This document shows, piece after piece, positions 33,169 through 45,600 of a stretch of DNA of 64,000 nt. The position numbers were made by a program, and so were the translations under genes. The stretch comes from Romanomermis culicivorax. Taxonomy: Eukaryota; Nematoda; Enoplea; Mermithida; Mermithidae. Under the pieces are notes generated by a model. That model saw only the letters and a list, made by a program, of their open reading frames with translations. It was not told the origin of the DNA and searched no databases. The stretch lies in assembly GCA_963922205.1 (NCBI GenBank), contig CAWUHX010000067.1, positions 124,001 to 188,000 of the forward strand, read 5' to 3'. How positions within the stretch are numbered: the first letter of the stretch is position 1; each line of letters opens with the position of its first letter.

Positions 33169-36100
33169 ATGGAGCACGAAAACGGTGCCACCGCCGTCAA
33201 TCGTATCGAGAAAAAACTACGTCAGAAGCTAGATGAAGGCGACTATTACGAAGCTCATCAAATTTACCGGACTTTATATTTTCGTTATGTGGCTCAAAAA
33301 AAGTTTGATGATTTGATCGATTTGTTATTCGACGGCGCTTCTAGTCTTCTAAAAGCCGATCAAATTGCTTCCGGTATTGATTTGTCCATTCTCTATGTCG
33401 ATACGTTAACAAAATACGAAGAAAAAGTGATAGACGAAAAAGTTTTGACGAGTTTAGATAGCTTGTTGTCGTTCATGAAACCTGTCAGCGAATTAGCCGC
33501 CAACAAAGAAAAATTCTTGCAAGAATCGGTTAAATGGAGCGCCTCAAAAAGCGGTAACGTTCGAGGATCGCCGGAATTGCATGCCAAGTTCGCGAATACG
33601 CTTTGGAAGCAAAAAGAATATAGTCAGGCGCGTCGACATTTCCTGTGGTCGAACGATGCTCTGGTAAAGTCTTCAACTATATTTTCTTCCTTCAGTTACA
33701 TTTACAAACGAAATTCCAAGAAAACTATACCTATTAAAAATTCAAAATTCAAAAAACCTCATCTTTAATTGTGACGGATCGCGTTTTCCCCATATTTCAA
33801 TACTAGACCATGTAGCTAAAAACAAGTCAAGTTTCTGGATATCGAATTGAACGTTTTCATTCTACTGAATTTTTTTAGAGTTACTTTTTGGTACCACATT
33901 ATTGCTTCAGATTTGTATAAAACAAATAAACGTTGGAGGTCTAGTGATGTTTAGGAAGTGTAAAAAATGAAAGCTGCTAGAATTAAAATGTAAATCTTTT
34001 GAACGTTATTTAGTAATACCTACAATTAGTATTTTGAGTAAAAAATTCATTGTTTTTAGATTTTTGAAGTTTGCACTATTGAAATTCTAAGCCGTCTAAA
34101 ACTAACGGCTTGAGGAGTTTTATTTCATTATAGATGATTGCAAAAATTTTTTCTTCTATATTTGTTGGAAATGTAGGATCGAGACGGGTACTCGGGTCCG
34201 GATCCTGAGAAATCCGCTCTGATTTCTAGATCCGGATCCGATCATTGGAATTTTCTGGGGTCCGGATCCGATGAAACAAGTTTTCTGGATTCAGATCCGG
34301 TTATAATGAGAACTTGGGTTCGCCTTGATTTTTTTATTTCCAAGCCAACAGTAGCCCAATAGTATCTCATGAACGGTAATTTTTCAACTGCATCACAATT
34401 TAGACGATTTCTGGCAGGACTTTAAAAGTAAAATTTGATTATTTTTGTGTATAAAAGACAGTTTACGTCATAAGTCTTGATCTGACTTTACAGATGTCAT
34501 TTTACTTCCTGAATAAAATAATAGTCTATAGTGGCTTTTTGCCCAGTGCGTTTTTTTGGTGGTGTAGAAAAATTATTGATTAAAACGTACATTTGGTGCG
34601 ATTTAGAAAGTCAAAATCTCAAATTTTTCCGGCGCTTCGCGCCGTCAATAGCCATTGCCTATAATAAGCAGCACAATTAGGTTGAAACATTGCCAAAAAA
34701 GAATGTAGTTGATTCTTTCCATGAATCTACATTGTTTCACCTCATATTGAAGAGAGTAAATCTCGACACATTTTTTATGCAAATATGGTGAAAAATGGAA
34801 TCGTGATGAATATGAAATCATGCATTTTTTCTCTCTATCTTCCTTCGTTTTCCGACTGAAAATCCGATGCAAAAGTATTGAATATTTGTATTTATTTGGA
34901 ACAGAAAAAAACGGTGTAGAATTACTCCGATCATTTCTAAAGATTTATCAGGGGCCCGGATCCGAAATTGCCCGACAATTTTGTTGGACCGGACCCGATG
35001 TCCTTAAAATTTTGGACCCTATGCATCTCTAGTTTTTATTATGTGAAGGTATACACGTATATTGCCCAGATAAGCGTTTTGAAAAGTATAATGGACCCGG
35101 GCCCGAAATGAGACCCGAAATTACCCGACTATTTTGATGGACCCGGAACCGAAATTCTTAAAATTTCGGATCCGATATTCTTGAAATTTTGGACCCGGAC
35201 CCGATATTTCTAAAATTTTGGACCCTATAAATCTCAAGTCATTTCTGTACAGTGTAGATGAAAGCTATCAAAAAGCATTGTTTAAAGATTTTGACCTCTT
35301 GCTCTCTGTTTTTTAGCACGAGGTCTTTAGCCAAATGATCAGAGTAGGCAAAAAAATTTTAGCTCATAGCCAAAATGGATTTTCAAAGCACGAAAAAGTA
35401 CTCAAATTTTTTAGCCAATTGTCTAAAACGTCTAAAAAAATTGTAGTCAATCCGAAAAAATACATTTAGTCAAAATAGGTCATTTGGCTTAAAAAACACT
35501 GCAATTTGCGTCTCATTTCAATTATTATTTATTGAATTATTAAGAAATATGAAGTCATACAATATGATTTTGAAAAATTGAACTTATATTCATTTACGCG
35601 TATGCTATATATAGAATCCGGATCCAGTCGGATATGCTTTTTAGGATCCGGATCCGACGATTGCAGTTTTCTAGATCCAGTAAATTGGATCCGTCCCATC
35701 CCTAAAAATGTACTATAAAGTTATAAAAATTTGTGATTTAGTTTTAGTTTCTACAGTCAGTCTATGAATTTCAAATATTGATGCAATTATTGATATTGAA
35801 CCTCATAACCGTTACCTGATTATTTCTTATTACCGTAAAAATATTCTGACCAACGTTTGAACCACTTTTTTATGTATCGCGTAAGATATTCTTCTAATGC
35901 ATCCTCAAGTTGCTAGAATTTCTCTAAATCTTCTCAGAATTGTGCGAAATTTTTGGTTGATTACCACACAACGCAAGGTTCGAAAGACGAGTCCGATTTA
36001 TTCATTGCCCAAGCGACGCTCCAACTTCTGGTGCGCAAAAATATTCAAATGGCCCGCGCCGTTTTCTCCGATTATTTGCGCCTTCATCCCACTTTCGCCG

Positions 36101-36519
36101 ACCAATCATCGTCGAAACCGCCTCTAGCCACGCCTCTTCTAGATTTTATTTATTTCGTATTAGAATCGATCGATAGGCAAACAACGCAGGCCAATCGCCT
36201 CCAAATTTATACGATTTTAATCGAAAAATATCAATCGTCGATCGATCGCGATCCATCGTATAAATCTTACTTAGATAAAATTGGTCAAATTTTTTTCGGT
36301 TTACCGCAACCTAAACCGAAAAGCGGCGGGTTTTTATCCAATTTATTGAACGATTTGATGAAAGATGATGACGACGAAGATGGGGAAGATGCGCAAGACG
36401 ATAACAAAGAAAAAAATAAAACCAACGCCGGTTTACCGACCGTTGTTCAGGATGGAACCAAGCCAGATACCACGAAAAGTGAAATGAAGCCAAAATTGCG
36501 GGAAGAAGAACTGGATTGA
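33169..36519 (+). CDS. GET4: GET4 (TRC35), tail-anchored protein insertion factor
   Basis: In animals GET4 scaffolds the cytosolic BAG6-UBL4A complex that passes tail-anchored proteins to the GET3/TRC40 ATPase (family knowledge). Two exons, 33169-33663 and 35938-36519, join in phase 0 and encode 358 residues. The helical-repeat body shows EGDYYEAHQIYRTLYFRY and ELHAKFANTLWKQKEYSQAR, then after the intron FLVDYHTTQGSKDESDLFIA and YLDKIGQIFFGLPQPK. The acidic C-terminus (DDDDEDGEDAQDD) is longer than in vertebrates. The start is the first ATG after a CAG. The 2.3-kb intron carries dispersed repeats. AATAAA at 36788-36793 is a likely poly(A) signal. Confidence 0.93.
33664..35937. other. GET4 intron with GGATCC/GGACCC repeats
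   Basis: Contains the GGATCCGGATCCGAT repeat at 34170-34320, a GGCGCTTCGCGCC stem-loop at 34631-34643, the GGACCCGGACCCGA repeat at 34945-35240, and another GATCCGGATCC stretch at 35610-35700. No ORF is accepted. Confidence 0.6.
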
Positions 36520-36787
36520 GAAAATATTGTTTTAGTTCGGGGCCGGAAAGGAAAATTCCCGAATCGGAAATGGTGAATTCTTTCAAACTTTTCGGAAATT
36601 CTTGGTCGCATTGGAGGTTTTTGAGGTTCTTTTTTGTAAGATCTTCGGAACTTAAATATCACTAACAATCTATTTTTCTCAAATTTAAACTTCCATTTAC
36701 TTCGACTTTCTCTTCTCCGCGCCAACTCATAAGATTACGCTTTTTCGGTTGAATTTATGAAAAATATTTAATTAATAACCGTTGCCA

Positions 36788-36793
36788 AATAAA
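36788..36793 (+). terminator. AATAAA poly(A) signal of GET4
   Basis: Canonical hexamer 269 bp after the GET4 stop and 141 bp before the PRDX6 start codon. Confidence 0.5.
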
Positions 36794-36933
36794 AATTCTT
36801 CTGTTTTTACATTTTATTACCAATTGCTGATTTTAGGCACAACGTTCTTTCATTTCGATAGAACTTTTTCTTTATTAGCGATTCGTGGTTCTTATACCTA
36901 TTTAAGCATCAAAAGTCTCTTAGTTTCCTATAA

Positions 36934-39900
36934 ATGGTTTCGAATACTGGCGGAATAAAACTCGGAGATATTGTCCCGGATTTCAGAGCCGAAACTTCCG
37001 AAGGGCCGATTTCGTTCCACAAATGGTTGGATAATTCGTAAGTCGACTATCTCTCAATATAGATTGAGAAATATATAAAGTTTATGTGAAATTCGGAATG
37101 TAAATCGAATTAAGTAGTTCACGTATTATTGTATGATATTTCTTAGAGCTTTTATGCTCTGGAAATCAATTTTCGACTGACAAAAATGGTTAAATTTGTA
37201 GAGCTTGACTTACAATCAGCTCTTCTTTCAATATCCTAGGAAGTTCATCGTTCGAGGAAAACTAAATTAGTCTTGTCTTTCTTTTTAAATTTGATGCTGA
37301 CAAAAATCAAATCTTGGTATTGAAATTCAATGCATCTGCCTTTAGGCACGTAAAACTGGCTTCACTAGTAAGATGTAGTTATGTCGAGTAAATTATTGTT
37401 TCTGAAGCGCACCGTGTTGAAGTTTTTCATTTTGATAAAAGAATTAAAAAGACACTAGAATATTTTTTCAGAAAAATGTCTATAGGGGCATTTTCATGGT
37501 TTTGAAACTTGCAGGATTAGGCCAGTGAGGAAAAAACAACAAATTTCCTATGATGCCCTTCAATCCTAGTCGAAAGCGTGATAATATTTTGAAAATTGTT
37601 TTTTCTTGTTTTCATTTGTGTGGAAAATTTATCTTTAGATGGGCTATTTTATTTTCGCATCCGGCCGACTATACGCCCGTTTGTACGACTGAATTAGCTA
37701 GAGTTGCCCAATTGGATGGTGAATTCAAAAAGCGCGGTGTCAAATTGATCGCATTGTCCTGCGACGGCGTTGAATCGCACAAAGGATGGATCGAAGTATG
37801 AAGAATTGGTACCCACAAAAATTCTCGTGGCGATAAAATTTATATACTAGTTTTCCGAATGATCGATAAATCCGCACTCAGGTTTTCTTCTTTCCCACAT
37901 ATTTAGACAATATTTTTTGCTATATGTCAGTGTTTTATTTCTTCCTCGACTCTAACGAAAGTTGGAAATGCTCAAGTTTTCTGCTGTCGGAAGTTCTTCT
38001 GAGCATGTTTGATCCAAAATATAATCTGTATTCATCATGTAACAATTTTTGCACGGAATGTCGACTTGACACGTGGTGAACAAAAAGATGAAATAGGTAT
38101 CAGAATACAAAGTTTTGAATTTAAATTCAGTGATAAATCTAGTACGATGCAGTTTAGCCACATTAGCAAATATTACTACTTATTCGTATCTGTAAGAGCT
38201 GGAACCAGGTGCTGTAAAAGCTCTTTTACATAGGTGGGAGTAGCCGAGGTTCGAAAATTTTAGGTTAGGGGATCAGCAAGTGCTGGTGCGTTTTTTCGAT
38301 AAAAAGATGATAAAAAACCGCGTAAACAGAATTTTTTGACCTGAAAGTGATACTGAGCACTTTTTAACAGGTGTTGGCCATTTTAGACACAAAATAGCAT
38401 CTTTCTTCGATTGGTGGCTGCCTGCGGGTGCCAACATTGTAAAAATTGGGTGAAAAGTTTTTAAATAACCTCCAAATACAAGTGTTTTATTGTTTCATAT
38501 ATATTTAAATTGCAGCCCAAAAATCCCAATAAGGCTACAGGTATATTTGAAACTGCAAAAAAATTGGTAGTGCATTATGCTGAAAAAAAATTTTTTTTTG
38601 AGCCCATAAGTATTATATAACAAAATTGGGGAATTTGGCGTTTTCCGGGACTTTGGACAACCATATAATTGAATTGAGGCCATATTTCAAAAAAAGAAAA
38701 ATTCGCATTTGAGATTACACCCCCAAGATACTTAGTCCGAAGTATGGAGGTTGGATATGGCACACCGATTGCTGGGCATGGTGGAACTGGGGGGCCTTAA
38801 AAAGTGCGTTTTTTACCTATTTTTGGGGCCCCACCGAGCACCACTTGCAGATAGAGGCGAAATGACAAAAGGCACCCCATAGTTTGCCCTTACGCCCGAT
38901 ATTATGCAAAAAACCCGAAGGTTCTAGCTCTGACCGTTTTGGCTCTAGAGGGGGGGGGGGACATGAAATTTGGGGGCCAAGTATATTATAGGTTGACGCT
39001 GTCGCGCCACCTATGATAAGGAAGTCGTACACCTCATTTTTCGTTTGCTTTGGTTTTATTCCTACGACGCTTCAGGATATCAAAAAATATGGAAATGTGC
39101 CGGACGTTTCGTTCCCAATCGTAGCTGACGAACAACGGAAAATCGCTCTTGAATTTGGTATGCTGGATCCGGATGAAGTTGACTCCAAAGGGTTACCCTT
39201 GACCTGCCGATCCGTGAGCTGTCTATTACAAAATATTTCTTTGTTTCTGCTCATTCTTCATTGTTCAGGTGTTCATCATCGGACCGGACAAAAAGTTAAA
39301 ATTGTCTATATTGTATCCGGCTACTACTGGCAGAAATTTCGAGTAAGGAAACATATAACTCATTTTGACTTCAAAAGATGTGCCGCCTGAATCCCCTAAG
39401 TGTGATGGAATGTAGAACTTCAATAGCATCTGCATTCTAATTACATTTTTTATATTTCAGTGAGATCTTACGGGCGGTTGATTCACTTTTTTTGACCAGC
39501 AAATACCCGGTTGCTACACCAGTTGATTGGAAAGTAAGTTTCTACAATGCTATGTTTGAATGATCGATCACTTGGAAAATCAACTTCAATTGCATCATTT
39601 TTTTTCTTATTTCTCCGACAAAAATTTATATCTTTCCATTTTTTATTGTACTCGATATGTTTGCATTGGAGGCCATTGGAGTTGTAGAGTTTTCGAAATA
39701 TTTTCGAAGAAACACGTGTTTCCTGTGTTTTTCCTTACAGTCAAATAATCTGTTTTCTAGTCTATTTTGAAATGGCAGATGCAACGAAAAGTATGCTCTA
39801 TACGAAAAAAATGGTTAGATTGCAACTGTAGTCAATGGGGGAAAAATTAGCTTCAATTTAATTATAGTGAAAAATTTTATTCTGCAATGGAAATGTCTCA

Positions 39901-40498
39901 ATCATAGACTAAGCGTCATGCTATCCATTTTCGACTGTAAAATTTGTGCTGACATCTGAGTGTTACTCGAGAAATTTTGATATTTTTCAGGTGTTCTGTT
40001 TACCGCTCGTAGACGAGAATTTTTTCTCATGGATTAGAGTAATAAGCTTACTAGTTTTTCCCGTATTGAATTTAGTTTCATTAAATCGCGGTATCTTGTA
40101 TCATTTCAAAATAGATTGGCTATAATACCTTTCTTCAATAACCTGACCCGACCGAATTGTTGAAATTTCTCGAGTACTGCATTTTGGTGTCGACACGGTT
40201 CTACCCAAATCAAATAACGTGTTTTATCCACGACTTTATAGTTTCCTCGAGAAATTCATCATCTTTGCTATAGTAAAAACTTTTGAGAATTGCGTGTCGA
40301 AGTGAAACTACCTCTCGGACTATCGTTGTGAATGCCATTCCAAACATTTCATATTCTGTTCAGTCTGGCGACAAGTGTATGGTTCAACCTTGGGTGAAAC
40401 CCGAAGATGAAGCTGTCAAATTTCCGGACGGCGTTGAAAAAGTGGAACTTCCGTCGGGCAAAGCATATTTACGTCTGACCAAACAGTCGTTGAATTGA
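36934..40498 (+). CDS. PRDX6: Peroxiredoxin 6 (1-Cys peroxiredoxin)
   Basis: Reduces hydrogen peroxide and lipid hydroperoxides with glutathione or a similar donor (family knowledge). Six exons: 36934-37037, 37639-37795, 39076-39213, 39269-39342, 39461-39533 and 40364-40498. All are bounded by GT/AG and in phase, giving 226 residues, the normal family length. The peroxidatic cysteine lies in [10 protein letters not shown] (about residue 50). [16 protein letters not shown] and the [10 protein letters not shown] stretch (the last split by an intron) follow, and VATPVDWK is typical of PRDX6 rather than 2-Cys enzymes. The C-terminus is [17 protein letters not shown]. Confidence 0.95.
37796..39075. 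other. PRDX6 intron 2, nothing clearly recognised
   Basis: AT-rich intron; a G-run with adjacent GGGGCC blocks lies at about 38790-38970 but without assignable ends. No RNA gene or ORF is accepted. Confidence 0.4.
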
Positions 40499-40872
40499 TT
40501 CCTCCGATATAAAATGTTCCAGTGAATTGCGAATTCCGATGATATCAAATAATGTTGATTTATATCGATTGATTTTACGATCATTTTCTTTGAATTGTTG
40601 ATTTGTTATTTTGGCAAAAAATCGAATAAGGTATGTCCTACTTGTGTAAAAGAAAATTGGTATAAATTAGGTATGCCCAATTGTGTGCCATGTCTTTTTC
40701 TTTTATTTTCTGATGTGCTAGATCCGTCTATTCTCAAATGAGCGAATTCCCAGTTGCACGATTCCAAACGAGTGGTCGAGAATGTAATAACATCACTTTC
40801 TTCACACTTTCCTTCTGTACCTTATATGTTTCTTTGTATGTATTTCTTTTTTCCTTCGTTTTCTGTCTATGT
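40499..40872. other. PRDX6 3' flank
   Basis: Probably 3' UTR; no canonical AATAAA was found close to the stop. It ends at the TGCT target duplication of the solo LTR. Confidence 0.35.
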
Positions 40873-41544
40873 TGCTTGTAACAACCAGATTTTGTGAAGC
40901 ACTTTACTTTAACCAAATGGGACATTACGGCGAACAAAACGGGGCGTGGGGCGGAACGGCTAGGATAATACAACAAATGGTCGACGATTGCTTGAACGTC
41001 CACAACACAAAATTGGACAGCGCGTTTGCTTGCAAATAAAAATACGATTCGGTTTAACTGCTTTCGAAAACAGTTGCTTGCAAATAAAAATGAACGAGCC
41101 GCGGACCAAAACAAAGAATTACAATAATCCAATAATAATAAAATCATGCTTTGCTTCTCTTTTTATATGACGTTTTTGGCCACTGCCTGGGCGTCGCGGG
41201 AGGTCGTGCTTCTGTCCATCTTCTTCCGCCAATCGTCGCTTCCTGCTTCGCTTTTCATGCTTACTTAGTCACGCCCTTTAACGCTTTTCTAGTATGGTAT
41301 GCTTTTCGTGTATTGCTTGCTTCCTACGGTGGGCTTAGCCACACCTTTGGGCTTCTGTGCATGCTTCCTGTATCTGTTTCTCTGAATACACATGTTTTGT
41401 GGGGCCGTCGCTACCGTTGCACTTGAGACTACTGTCTGGCGGGGCTTTTACTTATTTTACTGTGTGCAGGTGTTGTTTACGATTTTTACGGGGGATTACG
41501 GTAGCGGTGGAATGTGTGGTTTAGTGTAGGTTCTAGGGGACCAG

Positions 41545-42445
41545 TGTAACGTACCTGCTAAAGCAGTACTGTAAATATGTAGCATACTGTATGTGATAGA
41601 CATTTATTAGATATTATTTTATTTTCACATTTTATCGTCTCAAGGGTGTCTGGGATTCACACCCAAACATTCCTGCAAAATTACGTGAAGTACTTTATTT
41701 TGATCCGTTCACACCCCGGTAGCCCAATTAAGATGCCCTAATTAATTTGCACAAACGGCAGCTGTTCCCCTAGAACCCACACTAAACTACACATTCCACA
41801 GCTACCGTAATCCCCCATAAAAATTGTAAACAACACCTGCACACAGTAAAATGCGTAGAAGCCCGCTGTACAGTAGTCTCAAGTGTAATATTAGCGGCGG
41901 CCCCACAAAACATGTGTATACAGAGAAACCGATACAGGAAGCATGCACAGAAGCACAAAGGCGTGGCCAAGCCCACCGTAGAAAGCAAGTGAAGCACAGA
42001 AAGCATACGGTACCAGAAAAGCATTAGAGAGGCGTAATTAAGAAAGCATAAAAAGCGTAGCAGGAAACGACGATTGGCGGAAGAAGATGGACAGAAGCTC
42101 GACCTCCCGCAACGCCCAGGGAGTGGCCAGAATCGCCGTATAAAAGAAGAAGCAAAGCGTGATTTGATCATTCTTATTCTTGTGGTTTTTCCGTTTTGAC
42201 TTCCGCGCTCGCCCGTCTTTTTATACATTTGCAAGCGCCTGACTATTCCAAAGCAACTTAAACCGAGGCCCCCGTCCGTATTTTAATTCGAAGCGTGTTT
42301 ATTGTCGATGTTCAAGCGACTGTCGATCCCCGTTGTTTTATTGTAATCGTACGCCTGCGCCCCCGTCCCGTATTTGTCCCCGCCGTATCGACCGATTGGT
42401 TAATTGGTTAGAAGTAAAGTACCTCACACAAATCTGGTCGTTACA
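41545..42445 (+). repeat. Left (5') LTR of the nested element
   Basis: 901 bp, TG...CA ends. TATAAAAG at 42139-42146 is a likely promoter element, about 594 bp into the LTR, with the transcription start expected shortly after it. Confidence 0.9.
42139..42146 (+). promoter_or_regulatory. TATA box in the 5' LTR
   Basis: TATAAAAG in the LTR; the same octamer is at the equivalent place (50548-50555) of the right LTR. Confidence 0.55.
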
Positions 42446-42470
42446 TATTTTGGTGACCGTACCGTTACGT
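42446..42470 (+). other. Primer-binding region of the nested element
   Basis: The sequence directly after the left LTR is TATTTTGGTGACCGTACCG; a tRNA 3' CCA end would pair with TGG at about 42451. The primer tRNA is not identified. The element at 51615 has a similar TTTGGTGA start. Confidence 0.5.
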
Positions 42471-42688
42471 TAACTAGTGGAACTCCCTGCTCCCAATTAG
42501 GTGTACTCTTATCCGGGCATTTAGAAGCATTAGATAATACAGTAGTAATCATTTCCTACAGTAAGACAGTATTCGTAGAAAGCAAACTGGAAATCCCCTC
42601 CAACGAGACATTAAGCGATACATTTAAACGAATACAGCGTGAAGCAAAAATTGAAGCATTTAAGCAGAAATCCCATCGTAAACCAAGA

Positions 42689-45600
42689 ATGACCCACCAA
42701 ACGCAAGATCATTTAGGAGAAATCGTTAGAGAACAGATAAACGATTTGTTTTCAGAACATTTTCGTACCCTACGCACACAATTGAATCAGAATACAGTAA
42801 ACCCCACCCTAATAGACGACCTAAGAACAGCAAACATTCGTAATAACATGGCAAACAATTTCTACGCAAAACCTACAGTATTCACGGGCGGCGTGACCCA
42901 ACATTTTGGTGAATGGAACAAAAGATTAAAGCAATTCATGGCACTCCAAGGCATGAAAGATACAGACGTACAGTTAAAGTTGGCATGTTTAGAGATTCAT
43001 TTAGGAGGAGCCGCGTTGGCAAAATTCAAAAGTTTAGCAAATTCCGAAAACCCTCCCCACACATACGAGCAGTATAAAGTCGCATTACAGGCATTTTTCC
43101 CAAACAATAGAGATAATGAGCTACATCAACAATTCTTACGCGAAAGAAAACAAAAGCGTTCAGAAACAGTAACGGAATTCTTATTTGATCTAGAACATCT
43201 CGCAACCCTCGCCTACCCTAACTTTAACACAGACGCACGAGAAATGATCATAAAACCCCTCTTTGTAGAAGGCATGCAAAACGAAATCAGGGAAGCAATT
43301 AAGTATAGAAGGTTCGCAACTTTAAAAGAAATGTCAGACGAAGCAGCTTACATTGAACAGCAAATTCTTAGAAATGAGTTAAAATCTAATGTCCTTCCCT
43401 TCATACCCCCAAAACCCGAACCCATCTTTTCCCTAACCAAAAATACAGACCAACAGGATCTATTGCATCAATTAGAACAACAAGTAAAAGATTTACAGTT
43501 GCAGATCAAACAAAAACCTCAACCCCCACAACAAAGTAGCTACAACAATTTCAGTAACAATACTTTCAGCAGGAATAATGCTTACAGGAACAATACCACC
43601 CCTAGGCAACCCACATGCTTCCAGTGTGGACAAATCGGACATGTAGCTCGTAATTGTAAATCAGTAGGCACCCGAAAATCATGTGAAATCTGTTTCCGTA
43701 ATAATCACAGTACACGTGATTGTAAAAGCCGATGCATCCACTGCTCCCAAACAGGACATAGATCAGATAACTGCCTTTCAAAACCCTACTCCAATTTTCA
43801 ATGTTTCATATGCAAGCAGAGAGGTCATACAAGCAGGTATTGTCCAAATCAGCAGAGTCGTAATATTCAAAATTGCATTGAGTACAGGCAACCCCAACCC
43901 CTCATGGACATTGATGACCCCGCGTTTTACTCAAAATTACCCGCCATAACTAACGGCCCTCAGACTACTTTAGGAACTATCATGCCCAACACCCACCGCC
44001 GCAGTGACGAATACGTCCTTGATCTGGACGTACCCGATTGGTGCGCCATGTCACCACCCCCCACGCCTGAAGCCGCAAAAATCGAAAAATCGCCGCCCAC
44101 CATCCCCGTAGGCTACAAGATCCCCCGAAAGCAAGACACAACGCCGCTCACCGCCCCCGAAACCCCGTCGAAAACAGGCCGCAACTTATTATCCCTTCTC
44201 CATGGCCTGACCCCCGAACCCTACCAATTCCGCCCCCGCCAAACGCTTCTACCAACCCCCACAAGTAAGCAAGTCCAAACCCCATCCCATGACTCAACTT
44301 CTAAAGTTTTACAGACCGTTCAGATTTCAAACCGGCCACCCCCCCCCCAGCTCAAAATCGCAAAACGACAACACCAAAAACCGCCACGCCAAATTGAGCA
44401 GAGCGAAAAAACACAGTACCCCGCCGCCTCCACTAAAACACTACATTGGCCATTGTATTGTATATTTTTATGTATAATAATCCCCACATCGTGTAGTGCC
44501 CAATTTCAGATGTGTGGAACTTCATTGAGCGGTCACTCACTCAGCATACCAAAACTTGTATCATGCATGCCCCCTTCCACAGTAGACAAACCCGTACAGA
44601 CATTCGGAAAAATCTATATCCCCTCCACTAAGCCCCACATTACAGATGCATACAAATGCAGTGTTCGCAAACGCAAAATTTGTACTAATACAGGATTTTT
44701 TGGATCAAAAGGTATTGTCTTCGACCAAACCGAAATGCAAAATCTAACCCCACATGTTTGTAAGGCAATTGTTATAGACAAAGAACACAACGGTCAAAAA
44801 TTATACGAAACCCAACCAGGATTTTGGTCAACAAATAACTCCCTAAGCGTAGAATACACATGGTGTTGTACAGACCATTGTACCTCGGTCACTAACGTCA
44901 TCATAGAAATAGGACAAATAGCATCTTGGAATGGAAAATCTATGACAGGTACATTAGGTGACCTGGGGTCATGCAAACCGACATCAGGTCATTGTGTCAC
45001 AGCCGACACATCCATTATCTGGAATGAAACAGCATTTGAAAACTTATGCCCTTTCGAATACAAAAATACACATCCCATAAAACTCACGCCAACCCACATG
45101 ATAATAGAAGAGCTACAAGGTGCATTTTCGGTTAAAAACACACTCTTTTCAAACCCCAATTGCCCAGAAATCCAAGACAGCATTCTAACCGAACAAGGCA
45201 TTATTGTACAATTAGACAAAAGCACACCACATCGTAACGCATTTCTAACCCCAAAAACCAACGAAACTCATACTACACTATACGATTTTGATGATTTTGA
45301 ACCCATCAATGCAAAACTAAACTATCTAGCAGACAAAATACAGGAATTCGAAATTCAAAATTTCAAAAATGTATGGAATGAATTATGCAGACAGGCACAG
45401 CGTCACCTTGATCTCGTATGGCAAATTTTACGTCTTGATGCAACCCTTGGAGCGCGTGCATTCCTACAGCGAACGGACATCATAGCAGAATTCACAGGAG
45501 AAGCCCTCACAGTCTGGCCCTGCAAGCAGGTAAACGCATCCAAAGTCTTTTACAACCATAAAATCAACCAAACATGCTACAAACTTTTGCCCATTCTCGT

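Noticed and set aside
41782..42234. 150-codon antisense ORF present in both LTRs (also 50191-50643)
   Set aside because: The two LTRs are nearly identical by descent, so the ORF is not independently conserved; in the older solo LTR the frame is broken.
42404..42688. Extension of the Gag-Env ORF upstream into the LTR
   Set aside because: No ATG in this part; the first ATG is at 42689, after the primer-binding region.
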